From Muscardinus avellanarius (Eukaryota > Chordata > Mammalia > Rodentia > Gliridae): a stretch of DNA of 64,000 nt. The stretch covers positions 42,512,944-42,576,943 of the forward strand of contig OY726565.1 of the NCBI GenBank assembly GCA_963383645.1, in the 5' to 3' direction. Made by a program: the position numbers and the translations under genes. Below are positions 29,270 through 41,002 of this stretch, piece by piece (positions within the stretch are counted from its first letter, which is position 1; each line of letters begins with the position of its first letter). The notes beneath the pieces are model-generated. The model had not been told where the DNA came from. It did not search any database and saw nothing but the letters and a program-made list of their open reading frames with translations.

Positions 29270-30130
29270 TTTCTTCTTTGTAAGTTAATCTCTGAGTATT
29301 TTCTCTAGTGCTGGTTTTGAAGACATAAATTCCTTCAGTTTCTGTTTGTCATGGAAGCTTCTTATTTCCCCATCTAATTTGATAGAAAGTTTTGCTGGGT
29401 AGGAAATTTTTGGCTGGAAGTTGTTTTCTTTCAAAATTGGGAATATGTTTCTCCAAGCCCTTCTGGCTCTAATGACTTGGTTTGGGAAGTCTGAAGTGAT
29501 TCTAATTGGTTTGCCTCTGAATGTCACTTGGCCCTTTGTTTTGTTGCCTTTAAGATTCTCTGCTTGGCTTCCACATTGGTCATTTTGACAATTATGTGGC
29601 ATCGGGATCCTCTTCTCCGATCCTGTCTAAAGGGAGTTCTATAAGTTTCCTGGACCTGTGCATCGACCTCTTGCTCTATGTTTGGAAAATTTTCTGCTTT
29701 ACTTCCTTGAAGAGATTGTCGATCCCTTTAGTTTCACCTTCCTTTCCCTCCTCTATTCTAATTATTCTTAGGTTAGCTCTCTTAAAATGGGCCCATATTT
29801 CTTCAATGTCAGATTCCTGCTGTCGAATTTTTTTTTTCTAAATTAGAAACTATGCGTTCAATTTTGGAGTGATCATCTTCTAAGAGAGAGATTCTATTCT
29901 CCATGTGGTCTAATTGGTTATTTGTACTTTGAATTGAGGCCTTTACTTCATTAATTGCATCCTTTATCTCTTTTTGGCTCTCTCTGAGTTCTTTTCAAAA
30001 CACCTCTATTATTTCTACAGTTATTTTCCTGATTTGATCTTTTAGAAATCTCTGAATTTCTGTTTTATCAGGTTCTGATATTGTGGGGCTTTGGGCATTC
30101 ATTGCTCCATTGTTATTTCTCTTTCCCATG
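29270..30130 (-). pseudogene. L1 ORF1 (RNA-binding chaperone), broken
   Basis: The 105-codon open frame at 29285-29602 matches the C-terminal domain of L1 ORF1p: GKPIRIT, ARRAWRNIFPILKE and FQPKISYPAKLS motifs, ending with a KPALEKIL-type tail. Upstream, to about 30130, the coiled-coil and RRM regions are recognisable (EANLR-like and LFKEV-like patterns) but interrupted by stops, so ORF1p cannot be made intact. In living elements this protein trimerises, coats L1 RNA and aids target-primed reverse transcription. ORF2 does not follow in the correct orientation. Confidence 0.85.
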
Positions 30131-31112
30131 ATTTCGGAAGTTTGTGCCTTCTCTGGGTTCTTCACTGGGACACTACGACTTACTTAAGGTGCTCTGGATC
30201 TCGAGTCTGTGGTATCTCAGTCACCACTACTCCTTTACTGGGTTTTATCGCAAAGTCTCAGACCCAGGGAGTCAATCGAGGCTGCTTTAGACCATGGGGG
30301 GTGCCAGGCTGGGCATTCTCCTGCATGGAGTTGTGACAATAGTGTGATATCTCTGCCAACGCCACTCCCCCACTGGGTCAATTCCCTGGGAGTCAGTACT
30401 GGGATTTCTCCTCTAGGGACTGCAATTTGACTCACTGTTGTTGATTGCGCTGATGGAGCTGTAGTGGACTTGGTGAATTCGCTGCTGCCGCCCCGATGGC
30501 AATATGGTGCTGCTGCCATGCCCTTGGCCGTGAGACTGGCATATTTCTTCTCTGTTTTTGAGCTCCGCTCTGAGTCCCTGCAGGGTGTGCTGAGCCCAGC
30601 CCCTGGGAGCTTTAGATGCTCCTTGCGCTGAAAAATCTGCCAAATCCAGTCCGGCTGATCCACAGCGGCTTACCTCGGCTTGCTGTCTGCCACTCCTCTC
30701 TGGAGCCTGGTGGGCTGTTGAGTGCGTTGGTCTGGTGCCGTCCGGTGAAGTTGCCGCTGTCGCCGGCAGTATGGCGCTGCTGCTGCGTCCTCGGCCGTGA
30801 GGCCGGCGTATCTCCTCTCTGGCTCTGAGCTCCGTTCTGAGTTCCCCTCCTCTCTGGGGACTGGTGCTGGAAGGAAAAATGGTGTCCACGCGGCTCCATG
30901 CCGCGGCTCTGGCTGCAGCACTATGGTCTGGTTTCTTTCTGGTGTCTCGTTTTTTCAGCCCTCTTTTTCTCTGTCCCTTGTATTTACCTTTTTTGTTTCT
31001 CTGCTGATGGTGTTTTCTGGCTATGAAAGGTGCTGATTTTGTGGTAATAGAGATTGGTTGTTAGCGGGGCTTCTAAGCCCTGCTTTTCTCCGTTGCCATC
31101 TTCCCGGAAGTC
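30131..31112 (-). promoter_or_regulatory. L1 5' UTR with monomer-like repeats
   Basis: GC- and CpG-rich sequence directly upstream of ORF1, ending near 'gaagatggcaacggagaaaagc' on the minus strand. Two related blocks about 272 bp apart (30492-30580 and 30764-30850) share 'tatggcgctgctgc', 'ggccgtgag' and 'tctgagctccg' patterns, like tandem promoter monomers. Several overlapping 70-158-codon frames here are by-products of the CpG richness. Confidence 0.7.
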
Positions 31113-31126
31113 TTCTATTATTATTA

Positions 31127-31321
31127 TTATTATTTTTGGGGGGTGGTACTAGGGATGGAACCCAGAGGCCTTCTACCTTCAGGCTACACTCCCAGACCTA
31201 TTTTATATTTTATTTGTAGACAGGGTCTCTTAAACCAGCTGAGGCTGATTTCGAACCTGCACAATCCTCCTGTCTCAGCCTCCCAAGCGTGGGTATTACA
31301 AGTGTGCGCCACCATGCCCTG
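31127..31321 (-). mobile_element. B1/ID composite SINE split from its left duplication by L1
   Basis: Antisense body after (TAT)n-T tail. Its right duplication (31322) matches 28103, not a site next to its tail. The L1 pieces therefore appear to have landed in its tail. Confidence 0.85.
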
Positions 31322-31337
31322 CTGTCATCCAATTATT
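31322..31337. repeat. 16-bp target-site duplication, right copy
   Basis: CTGTCATCCAATTATT, identical to 28103-28118. Confidence 0.9.
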
Positions 31338-31859
31338 TTGCTGTCAACCATTCATAAGGTGTAAACTTTTCCAAAAACACTAACTCCTTTGAAAAGTTTG
31401 CTGCAGTTTATCTTTTATTTATTTAATTTATTTTTCACATTTTCAAAATTCCTTTATGAACATGAATGCTTGCTTGCACTTAAATTTAGTGCTTTAGAGA
31501 ATAGAGGCACAATGAAATTAAGCACACACAAAGACCATATCTAAAATAAAACAATTTTTACTGTGACTGAAGCCTCTCACCATTAGACATAACTTGTGAC
31601 AGTCCTGGAGGACTATCTTTTCTTTTTCATGTAAAAGAATGCTATAAACACAAGGGACTGGATAGCCAAATATGTTTACAGATAATACATAGAGTGATAA
31701 TAAAATAATGTTGCAATTAAAATTCTGACTTTTTAAACATCATGTATAATCTGCCATGAAATTACTGGATCTTTTGCTAAAGTAAAAGTAATCTCAAATT
31801 AAAAGCATATTATTAAATCTCTGGATGGCCATTAGCTTAACAGTCATGATACAAGTTTC
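31338..31859. other. Unique sequence
   Basis: AT-rich; no feature supported. Confidence 0.5.
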
Positions 31860-31872
31860 TCAGTTTATCTTT

Positions 31873-32107
31873 AATTTTAATTTTAATTAAATTTATTTAT
31901 TTTGCAGGTCTGAGATGGAACCCAGGGGCATTTGACCTCCGAGTTATACCCACCCCTGCCCTATTTCTTATTCTTTATTTTGAAACCGGGTCTCACTGAG
32001 TTGCAGAGGGCCTCACTAAGTAGCTGAGGCTGTCTGCGAACCACAATCCTCCTGTCTCAGCCTCCCAAATGCTGGGATTACAAGCCTGCACCACCATGCT
32101 TGGCTTT
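31873..32107 (-). mobile_element. B1/ID composite SINE
   Basis: Antisense body with TTTA-rich tail. Target duplication TCAGTTTATCTTT/TCAGTTTGTCTTT (31860, 32108). Confidence 0.94.
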
Positions 32108-32204
32108 TCAGTTTGTCTTTTAAAGGGTGCTTAAAAACAGATAGGAATCCAAATGTACATTAAAATATAATTTCTGCTTTTCACAATGCATTATTAAATA
32201 TATA

Positions 32205-32378
32205 TTTATTTTTTATTGGTGCATTGTAATCATACATCTTAGTGGGGCACAGGACTGTAGAGGCATACATGCACACATCACTCATTTAGCCCTTCTCTGA
32301 TTCGCACTCCAATCCCTTCCCCATCCCTCCTTCTCATGTTTGGCTTAGTGTTTGATATGTTTGTGAATATACATCATG
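32205..32378 (-). mobile_element. 5'-truncated L1 3' end
   Basis: Same 3' UTR as at 28119-28330 ('attggtgcattgtaatcatacat', 'catacatgcacacatca', 'ttccccatccctcctt'). A-rich tail on the minus strand. Flanked by similar ATTAAATATAT sequences, so likely a complete short insertion. Confidence 0.8.
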
Positions 32379-32513
32379 TACATTAAATATATTTTGTAAT
32401 GATTTAAGTGATTGGAAGAAATCTACATTGGAAGCTATGTTTCCAAACATGTTTCTAAATATTAAGCTGGGTAATGAGAGTAGAGGGAAACAGACAATCA
32501 TGAATGCTTGCTG

Positions 32514-32610
32514 AGGTGTGGGGGTGTGGCTCAGTGATAGAGTGCTTGTCTAGCATGTGTGAGGCCCTGGGTTTGATCACCAGCACTGCAATGAGAAAGA
32601 AAAAAAAAAA
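32514..32610 (+). mobile_element. Free-standing ID SINE (tRNA-derived, BC1-like)
   Basis: 'gggggtgtggctcagtgatagagtgcttgtctagcatgtgtgaggccctgggtttgatc' with A box, B box and A-rich tail. Unlike the others it lacks a B1 half and keeps the full ID body, including the anticodon-arm region. Confidence 0.9.
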
Positions 32611-33055
32611 GCTTTCTGTATGTACAGGACTGAAGATCCTATAGAGAGAATAAGATGAAAAGAGGAGAAAGAAATCAAAATGAAAGAAAGGATAGTCCTA
32701 GCCCTCAAGGATTTATAAGCAGCAAGATGAAAGCCTAGATGTGTCTATGCTGTCTACAGAAGAAGAAAAATGGAGCTTTGCTCTCAAAGTTAAGGGGAAC
32801 CCAAACCGAAAATTTTGAAAATGTGCACTTGAATGATAAATAACATATTTATAAATATCCAAATAATAACACTAACAGCAACCTGAAGTGCAAAGATGAT
32901 AAAATGCAATCACTAAATGTCAGTCAGATGAAATTTAAGCCTCCAGGAAAGCTATAGTCAACTGATGGAGATTGGCTTTATCTCAGAATGCACGACCCCA
33001 GTGATGACTCTTGATTTACTACTCAGCCAGTGGGAAAAGGAGCAATGAAGGTTAA
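32611..33055. other. Unique sequence
   Basis: No supported feature. Confidence 0.5.
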
Positions 33056-33466
33056 TGTGTTAGGGTTTCATCACTGGGACCAAAATATCTAACAAGAATT
33101 ACTTAGAGGAGGAAAGGTTTAGTTGGGCTCATGGTTTCAGAGTTTCAGACAATGGTCAGCTGGCCCCAAGGCGGAAGCATCATGAGAATGGGTAATGGCA
33201 GTTGAAAATCTGCTCAGCTCATGGCAGCTGGGAAGGGGGTGGAGAGAGACAGACACACGCCCAGGATAGATATAGTCTTCAAGGCCACATTCCAGTGGCT
33301 ACCTCCTCCAGCCATGCCTACCGGCCCACAATTACCATCCAGTAAATCCATTCAAATTATTAATCCATCAAGTACATTTATCCACCGATGAGGCTATCTT
33401 TGAACATGTTCAGCACCTAACTTATGGACTTTTGGGGTAGGCATTCCATATCCAAACAATAGCAGT
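33056..33466 (-). mobile_element. Rodent MaLR LTR (ORR1/MT-like), antisense
   Basis: 'tgtgttagggtttcatcactgggacc' at the left, 'gaggaaaggtttagttgggctcatggtttcag' inside, and 'ggcattccatatccaaacaatagca' at the right give the antisense TG...CA layout of MaLR LTRs. Confidence 0.8.
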
Positions 33467-34548
33467 TAAATCTGTAGGATAGCATAATTGCTTAAATTTT
33501 TAAACCACAAATGTCTATCTGAATCTCTGATTCCAAAATCATGGGCTGAAGGGAGACACTTTCTAGGCAGTCAGACTGAGTGCTGTGGTCCTGACACCTG
33601 GGTTGTCCTTTGGCTAAACATTAAAATGAAGCATGTCTGGAAGACTAATGGAAACTGGCCCCAGATGGGTTGGCAAGATTGTTTCCCTATCTTTTCTCTT
33701 CATTTTGTGGTCCATCAAAAAGAGCTGTAATTTGCTTCTGGATAGAAAAAGACATTTTCTGACAGGACACCACAAGCACCTGTTTTAGACTAAGCAGTAG
33801 GCTTCAGTCTTAGTAGACGAAGGGTAGCTTTTGTTGTACACTTTTGACTACTTAACTTGAGGCTTTTGGAAAGAAAACATTCCAAAGAATCCACAGTGAG
33901 TCAGCAAAGACTGAAAAGATTGTGTATATTTTCTAAAGCATATTTTTAAAAATCACGTACAGGGGGAAACGTGTAGAACATGTACCCACAAGAGCTAAAT
34001 TTAACAAATGTGCGTAGCAGTGAACACATGCTTAGCATATGGATGCAGCTGACAGAAGAATTCCTGGCCTCCATTCAAGTCACCACTCACAGCAGATGCA
34101 CCGTCATAAATCGGATCAACTGAGCCACATCCTCACCAGTCAGCTTCCAGTCTCTTGTCTTTGAGTCCACTGGACCCAAAGTTGATGCACACTGGAGCTC
34201 CAGCTTTCATTTCGGTTAGGGGGAAGAGAAATTCCTGTATGAATAAAGCCAAAGCTCACTCATAAAGTATCCCAGACAAATGAGCACGCATTCATTCCTT
34301 CCCTTCTTCACAACTCTGGCAAGCCCAAGCCCCAGCAACTTTCTCATTTCAGCCTTTTTTATTTTTTTCTTTTCTGCCCTAATAGATTTTGCTCAGTGTC
34401 TGGCATCTGATTCCAAGAGTACAGCAAGAATGGACAGCCAGACTTGGTAGGATTGCCAGTTTCTAGGACTAAAAAAATGCTTCTCAAACAGATTAAAGGG
34501 CTTTGAGTATAACAGTAAGGCAATCCTTCTTATTTTTTTTTTAATGAA
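33467..34548. other. Unique sequence, no gene recognised
   Basis: About 1.1 kb without a supported feature. Confidence 0.5.
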
Positions 34549-34622
34549 GAATGAAAGAAAGGAAGGAAGGAAAGAAGAAAGGAAGAAAGGAAAGAAAGAA
34601 AGAAAGAAAGAAAGAAGAGAGA
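34549..34622. repeat. (GAAA/GGAA)n microsatellite
   Basis: Interrupted purine-only tetranucleotide run. Confidence 0.92.
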
Positions 34623-35581
34623 ACAAAGCAATTTATTTGAACATGGTATTCTTAGATATATGAATTCAAACACTCAACATATTTGTAAAATATCTAAATA
34701 TTTTACAACTCAAATCAAATATTTGAATCATCTCTATGTGGACATAATACTGCATGCGTTTATTAAGTTCTCTGTTGACCAGTAAAATAACTGAAGGCTT
34801 TTATGATAACAGGTGCAACTTTCAGCCAGACCAACAACTGGCAAATGAACCATCTCAACAAATCAAATAGATGGTCATCTCGGGTCCTCAATAGATGAGC
34901 AGAGCAGATGCTGGAAAGGAGGAGCCTGCTTTGTAAGATCCTTTTGACAAATAATTTGATAACTTTGGCAGAATCGAATCTGCTAATTTGATTCTTAGAT
35001 TTCTAGGTGGTGGAACAGTACCAGATGCCTCACAAAACATTAGCATCCACGTTTAATGGCTCCTTACCACATCCTGTTTGCTTCTCTTTGGGGAACTTCA
35101 TATTAAATTAGATGCAACTGCTGAGTGGAAGATTTCTTTCAGCTCCTATTTAGTATGAAAACAATAGGAAAAAATAAACATTCAATTTCCTAACTTTTAG
35201 AGATTCTTCTTTTTGTTTTGACTTTTTTTGGTAAAGTTTTTGATGGAAGCAGTGTTACTGTAGAGACCATCTGATAAACAGAGACAAAAACACACCGTAG
35301 ACCTTTTCAGTTCCCCACTCTCCAGCACAACTCATGAAATTTGCATGAGGTGCTCCTTCCAAATTTTACAAGTAAGTGTGTTTTTTTTTCTAATTCTGGC
35401 AAGTTCAAACCACATAGTTCATTTGATGCATTTTACTGTACTGGATATTAATCCTGTTTTGTTTAATTTAATTTTCATTGCTTGAGGAATTAAATTCTCA
35501 TTTGTTGGTTATAAAGTTTCAAAGGAGAAGGAAAGCACTTTTGGAAAATGGAAGTTTCATCTCTGGCCTGTATTATAGACT
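34623..35581. other. Unique sequence, no gene recognised
   Basis: AT-rich DNA with no exon or repeat that I can support. Confidence 0.5.
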
Positions 35582-35653
35582 GATTTTTTTTTTTTTTTTT
35601 TGTACTGGAGATTGAACCTATCCTCTGAGCTACACTCCCAGCCCTTAAAAAAC

Positions 35654-35654
<1 letters not shown>

Positions 35655-35712
<58 letters not shown>
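35655..35712. repeat. (TA)n microsatellite, left
   Basis: About 28 TA units at the 5' edge of the inner SINE. It matches the run at 35942-35984. Confidence 0.95.
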
Positions 35713-35716
<4 letters not shown>

Positions 35717-35924
35717 GGCATGGTGGCACACGCTTGTAATCCCTGCACTTGGGAGGCTGAGACAGGAGGATCGCACGGGTTCGAAGCTAGTCTCAGCTAC
35801 TTAGTGAGGCTTTCAGCAACTTAGTGAGACTCTGTTTCCAAATAAAATATAAAAAAGGTCTGGGAGTATAGCCCAGAGGTAGAAAGCCTTTGGGGTTCCA
35901 CCCCCATTACCACCACCACCAAAA

Positions 35925-35941
<17 letters not shown>
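35713..35941 (+). mobile_element. B1/ID composite SINE nested in another
   Basis: Starts CCGGGCATGGTGGCACACGC and ends CACCACCACC-A23. It sits between two TA runs that probably represent its duplicated target. Confidence 0.94.

Positions 35942-35984
<43 letters not shown>
35942..35984. repeat. (TA)n microsatellite, right
   Basis: About 21 TA units between the A tail of the inner SINE and the rest of the outer one. Confidence 0.95.
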
Positions 35985-35989
<5 letters not shown>

Positions 35990-36112
35990 AAGCAGGACTT
36001 GCTAAGTTGCTGGGGTTTCACTAAGTTGCTGAGGCTGGCCTCTAACCTGTGATCTGCCTGTCTCAGCCTCCCAAATACTGGGATTATAGGCATGTGCCTC
36101 CTCTCCTGGCTT

Positions 36113-37191
36113 GCTGACATATTTTTAGCTACCGACGAGTAATGTCAGAGTTACAGTTGTTAACATTTTTCAATTTTATTCAACACCTATAAGAGAGTTA
36201 GGCAGTTAGATCTGATGTGAATGGGCAGAAGGAGGAATGGGACTGAGAAACTGGGGAGCCCTGGTAAAAAGAGAGGCAGAGATTCCTGGCCCAGCTTTGG
36301 TTAGAGAACTAGAAAACACAAGAGTGGCAGTGATAAGGAAGCAGTTACTAAAGATAAGAGATCTTTACTCCTTTCCCCTCAAGAACAAGGAGGTTGAAGT
36401 CTGGGGAGGGGGAGATGAAACAGGGACAAAGGGCAAATGCATATTCCCAGGGCCCTGGGCTCGTCTCCCTGTAGTGGCTTTCTCCTCCCTACCTGTGTGC
36501 TCTTTTAAGAGCTGCAGAATAAAGCATGGGTATCAACAACTACTAGTTGGCTCCAGGCTGACCCTAACCCCGCCGACCTCCCAAGTTAAAGTGCCTGCAT
36601 GGAAAAAGAAAGAAAAACAAAACAAAACAAAACAAAAAACACTACCTTCTGGAATCTACCTAAACCCAATCAACATTCCTGAATTGTAACCTACCCCTAC
36701 CACCCACTCCCAGGAACAAAACTAGCTTACCCCTTGGTCTTGGGAGCCAGCCTGGTCCTCTCACTTGGTCAATGCCGAGCATCCCTTCTGCTCAAGCTAG
36801 AAGTCCCAATAACAAGTCTTGTTCCCACCACGGCTGAGCTTGACTGGTTCTTCCTAAGGAGAGAGCACAAGAACTCACACGCCTGAGCTGTGTAAGCGTA
36901 CCCGGCACACATGATACCAGCTCACTTATTTTCTGTTAAATCATCGAGCAATTTCATTCCCCTCCCTTCTTCACCACCCTTCCCTTGCCTCCCCCTATTC
37001 CCCTCCTCCTCTAAGTTTTCTTTCTTCTATCATGACCTTGCAAATTACAAAGCATAGGTGCTTTTTAGTTCCCCTGCAGTGAGATAGTGGGAAAAAGGAG
37101 AATCTCTGTGTCATCAAGCTTGCGCTCATGTGGCTCATTCTTTGGGAAAATGTATTTTGGAGTTTGTTTTCCTGAGTTAAATTTACCTGTC
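36113..37191. other. Unique sequence, no gene recognised
   Basis: Includes a short (AAAAC)n run near 36615. A 150-codon open frame at 36237-36689 has no recognisable domain and ends in low-complexity lysine-rich sequence, so I do not call it. Confidence 0.5.
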
Positions 37192-37424
37192 CTAACTGGG
37201 CATGGTGGCACACGCTTGTAATCCTAGCATTTGGGAGGCTGAAACAGGAGGCTCGCCGTTCGAGAACAGCCTCAGCTACTACTTACTGAGGTCTTTTGGA
37301 ACTCAGTGAGAACCTGTTTCAAAATAAATAATTAAAAATAGGGCTGGGGGTGTAGCTCGGAGGTAGAATGTCCCTGGGTTCCATCCCCTTTACCGCAAAA
37401 CAACAACAACAACAACAACAACAT

Positions 37425-37455
<31 letters not shown>
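37192..37455 (+). mobile_element. B1/ID composite SINE with (CAA)n tail
   Basis: Body followed by about 60 bases of CAA/CATCAA repeats. Target duplication AAATTTACCTGTC at 37179 and 37456. Confidence 0.95.
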
Positions 37456-37456
<1 letters not shown>

Positions 37457-38089
37457 AATTTACCTGTCTTTATGAAGTACGAAAAAGGGTAAACCAGAAA
37501 GCAGAGGTCTGAAATAGACTTTTTACTTGGTTGCCTGTTAAATCTCTGTGGCTATTAATATTTTACTGACTACCTGTAGAATGAGAAATGTCTGTTGGCT
37601 GGTTCTAGCAAAAAGTTTCTTTTCCCTTCAGAAGGGTCTCAGTGGAGCTGCCATTTCCTGCTGCTTTGGAGAGACAAGGCAGAGTGACAGATTGTCCTTT
37701 AGTTAAACTCCATGGAAATGAGGCAAGGGAATCTGACCATGACTAAACCCTTGGATCCAGTAAGGGAATATAGACAAGCACAGGAAACTTCAGCTGGTCC
37801 CAGGAGGACATACTGTTGCTGGGTTTGCAAGACCTATAAGACTGGCAGAAATGGAGGTCCTGGGAGTACAGAGGACGGAGACCCTTACCATTCATTTATT
37901 CTTGCCTTTTGTTGTGCCAGGGTTGAAGCAATACTTGAAGGAAGCTGCCTAAAGATAACTGTGGCTGGCTTTCATCATCAAGAAAAAGTGAACAGAAAAA
38001 CAGACTTTCCAGCCACAAGAGAAATGGCAGACCATGGAGAGGGCAGAGTGGCATAACTTGACTGTTCCCCTGATTTCTGGCACAAATAT

Positions 38090-38091
<2 letters not shown>
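37456..38091. other. Unique sequence
   Basis: A 114-codon plus-strand frame at 37712-38056 has no recognisable domain and is not called. Confidence 0.5.

Positions 38092-38129
<38 letters not shown>
38092..38129. repeat. (AC)n microsatellite
   Basis: About 18 uninterrupted AC units. Confidence 0.95.
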
Positions 38130-38131
<2 letters not shown>

Positions 38132-39942
38132 AACCTCTGTACTGCAATTCTTTTGTTAAATTGCCTTGTATAGATAGAGCTTAAAAGAGAAACAACAAAA
38201 CAGGCTTCTGTCTTTCCAGTTCTTAATTCTTAAATTGCCCAATTTAAATTCTATTAAAAAAAACTTAGAGTAAGAACAGCAATGCTTTCTCATTTGTGAA
38301 GAGTCTTTTCAAGTCCATTATAAAAGTATATTTCATATGTCAATCTTGCAGGGAGATTTTAAAAATTCATGGGCTCCTCCAAACATTTTTGTTAGTCTTC
38401 CTACATTCACTCATAATTTTAATAATATGTGTACCCATGTGGACCTGACCCTGAAGATAAATAATATAGTTCTAGTTTTGTGCGTTGGGTTTTAAATTTC
38501 TATAAATCTTCTTGCTCACAGTCCATTTTCTGTGAAGCACTAATTTATTTCAGGTCTCAGGCCTGTGGATTCATGATAATTTGTCAGACTGCTGGTGTTA
38601 TATTGATTAGGCAGATATATTCTTAAGGACTTTTCAACTAATAGCAACTTTATATTTATTAGTGAGCTGGGCAGGGTACAGATACTCAGCATGTATCCTA
38701 AGTTTCGGTTTAGCACTTCATTTTGCAAACTCTTTTACACTGCTATTTTTGTAAATTATTTCTCACAACAGTCCTGTGAGATAGGTTAATGATGTTGTCC
38801 AGAAACTGTCTAGGTTTTAGAAAGGGTACATGATGTATCCTGTGATGAAGACATAGCCAAGAGTCGCAGTTACCAGGGCTCAGGCAGCCATGTCTTGTCA
38901 CCCATCTGATTTGTCTGTCCCTGTTTTTAATTATATTACATTTCAGAGCCTTTGCAGAATAAGGGCTCAAGACAAAACACAGTTAAAGTAGAAATAGACG
39001 TTTAGGTCTGTAACGGCAGGGCAGGACCACTCAGGGGCCTGACCGCTGCCTCATGGGGGGCTAGAGGTGCTCTTTTCCTTGGGGTGCCCTAGAGAAGTGG
39101 TTCTCTGATAAGCTTTTGGAATCAGGCTATTTAAACTGGGAGATTTTTCAGTTCTACTCTATTTCGCAGGTAAGGAAAGCCAGGTTTGGAGACATTTAGA
39201 GATTTCCCAAGGCTCCAGTACAAAACTGGGCCAGTACCGCGGGAAGAACCCAGGCCTCGCAATGAGGTGCGACCTTCAGCACACTGTCTGTGAGTCACCT
39301 TGTGCTGTGTCTCAACACGGGCTCCAAAGCCCCAAGCCACTTCCCATGGAGTCTGAAAGTGAGAGGAGTCAATGTCTAGCATGAGTTTGGAGCATTTTCT
39401 GGTTTAAATGAAGGTTAGATCTTGACATAGCTTGTGGGTAGAAGATAGGATTACAGTTAAAAAAAAAGAATGAATGATGCTTTCTATTTCACTAAGTACT
39501 TGTTGCATAACTAGAACTATGTATACAGAATCCAGAATAAAATGGAGACCACAAATTGTTACTGCGGATGACCAAACCAAACTATCTGGGCCCCAGATAG
39601 AACTCTGTGGTCTGAATGTGAAGGGTAATCATTTACTATCTGAGTAAATTCTCTTTCTTCAGGCTAATTGTTAAGATGTAAAATTGTTGAGTGAGAAGTT
39701 CTAAGTTATAAAAAATAAGCCAAACAGCATATGCTTTTGAAGGTAATACGGGGGACCAGGGTTTCGCACACTTGAGTCATTTACATACAATTGCCACCAT
39801 TTTTACCAGATCTATAAATTTTTCTGGTAAGTTGATTTTTAGTATAAATAAGTGTGTGAAAATATTTATAAAACTATGAAAACAGAAAGCCAGTGTCATT
39901 TACTATCAGTTAAATTCATAATTATAAAAAATTTAAAATATA
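38130..39942. other. Mostly unique sequence with faint MIR-like traces
   Basis: 'tctcacaacagtcctgtgagatagg' near 38761 and 'ttcgcaggtaaggaaagccagg' near 39163 look like antisense MIR fragments. No gene. Confidence 0.4.
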
Positions 39943-40131
39943 ATTTTTTTGGTGGTACTGGGGTTACTGGAAATGCTTCTACCTCCAGGCTACACTCCCA
40001 GACCTATTTTTATATTTTTATTTGGAAACAGGGTCTCTTAAGCCAGCGAGGCTGGCTTCGAACCCAGGAATTCCTCCTGTCTTGCCTCCCAAGCGCGGGG
40101 ATTACAAGTGTGCGCCACCATGCCTGGCTAA
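39943..40131 (-). mobile_element. B1/ID composite SINE
   Basis: 'ggtggtactggggttactgg' to 'gtgtgcgccaccatgcctggcta', antisense. Confidence 0.93.
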
Positions 40132-40355
40132 TTTTTTTTAATTTAAAAATTAAGTATGCTCCATTTAGAACAATCTCATGCAATGTATGTTCTGTGCTTT
40201 AGGAAATACTGATCTCAAACAGCAGTTATCAAAGTTACAAGTTAGGGGAAAAAAGCTCAGAAACCATTTATACTTGCAAAAATTATTGAGGACTCTACAG
40301 CGACTCATGGGGGTTTTATAAGTACTATAAGTACTGAATTAGAAGAACTGTTTAA

Positions 40356-40565
40356 GTGGGGCATAGTGGCGCACACTTGTAATCCCAGCATTCGGGAGGC
40401 TGAGACCGGAGGATTGCGGTTCACAGACAGCCTCAGCTACTTAGTGAGGCCTTCTGCAACTCAGTGAGACCCTGTTTCAAAATAAAGAATAAAAAATAGG
40501 ACAGGGGGTGTAGCTCGGAGGTTGAATGCCTCTGGGTTCCATCCCCAGACCAGCAAAAACAATAA

Positions 40566-40610
<45 letters not shown>

Positions 40611-40630
40611 ATAAAAATAATAAAAATAAA
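40356..40630 (+). mobile_element. B1/ID composite SINE with (GATA)n tail
   Basis: 'ggggcatagtggcgcacacttg' to 'catccccagaccagc', then about 11 GATA units (40567-40609) inside the A-rich tail. 'gaccggaggattgcgg' subtype. Confidence 0.93.
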
Positions 40631-40988
40631 ATACATATTGATTCATTTAAAATAGCAATAAACCATTATGTGGTGATATGTTATAATTATTATTAAAATA
40701 ATGATTTTCTGAAGCAGCAATGTACATTGAGAAAAGTGGCATTGTCTTATATTTTTGTAAATTAATGTCTTGCTTAGTAAAAAAAAAAGTGGGGTTCTCA
40801 TACCTGTCTCTGCTCTGCATTCAGTATATTATAATATGGTATCTTGGTTAACATAATTAATGAATATCTGGCCTAATACAGATATGTAGTTGGAAAAGAA
40901 AAGTGTATTTTAGTAATCCTGGATAATTGTATTTTTTCTGGATTTGATAACAAAGCTCAATATTATATAAATATGAAATCAAATCAAT
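40631..40988. other. Unique sequence
   Basis: AT-rich, nothing supported. Confidence 0.5.
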
Positions 40989-41002
40989 GAACTTTTACTT
41001 TA

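Larger units (their letters stand above)
35582..36112 (-). mobile_element. B1/ID SINE interrupted by another SINE
   Basis: The ID half (35582-35650, antisense) and B1 half (35985-36112, antisense) form one older minus-strand SINE. It was split by a plus-strand SINE flanked on both sides by long TA runs. Confidence 0.88.

Noticed and set aside
30235..30921. Several overlapping 70-158-codon frames
   Set aside because: They lie in the CpG-rich L1 5' UTR, where stop codons are rare by composition.
32514..32610. Possible tRNA gene
   Set aside because: A and B boxes are present, but the body is an ID SINE with an A-rich tail and no tRNA fold.
36237..36689. 150-codon plus-strand frame
   Set aside because: No family resemblance, and it ends in low-complexity AAAAC-derived sequence.
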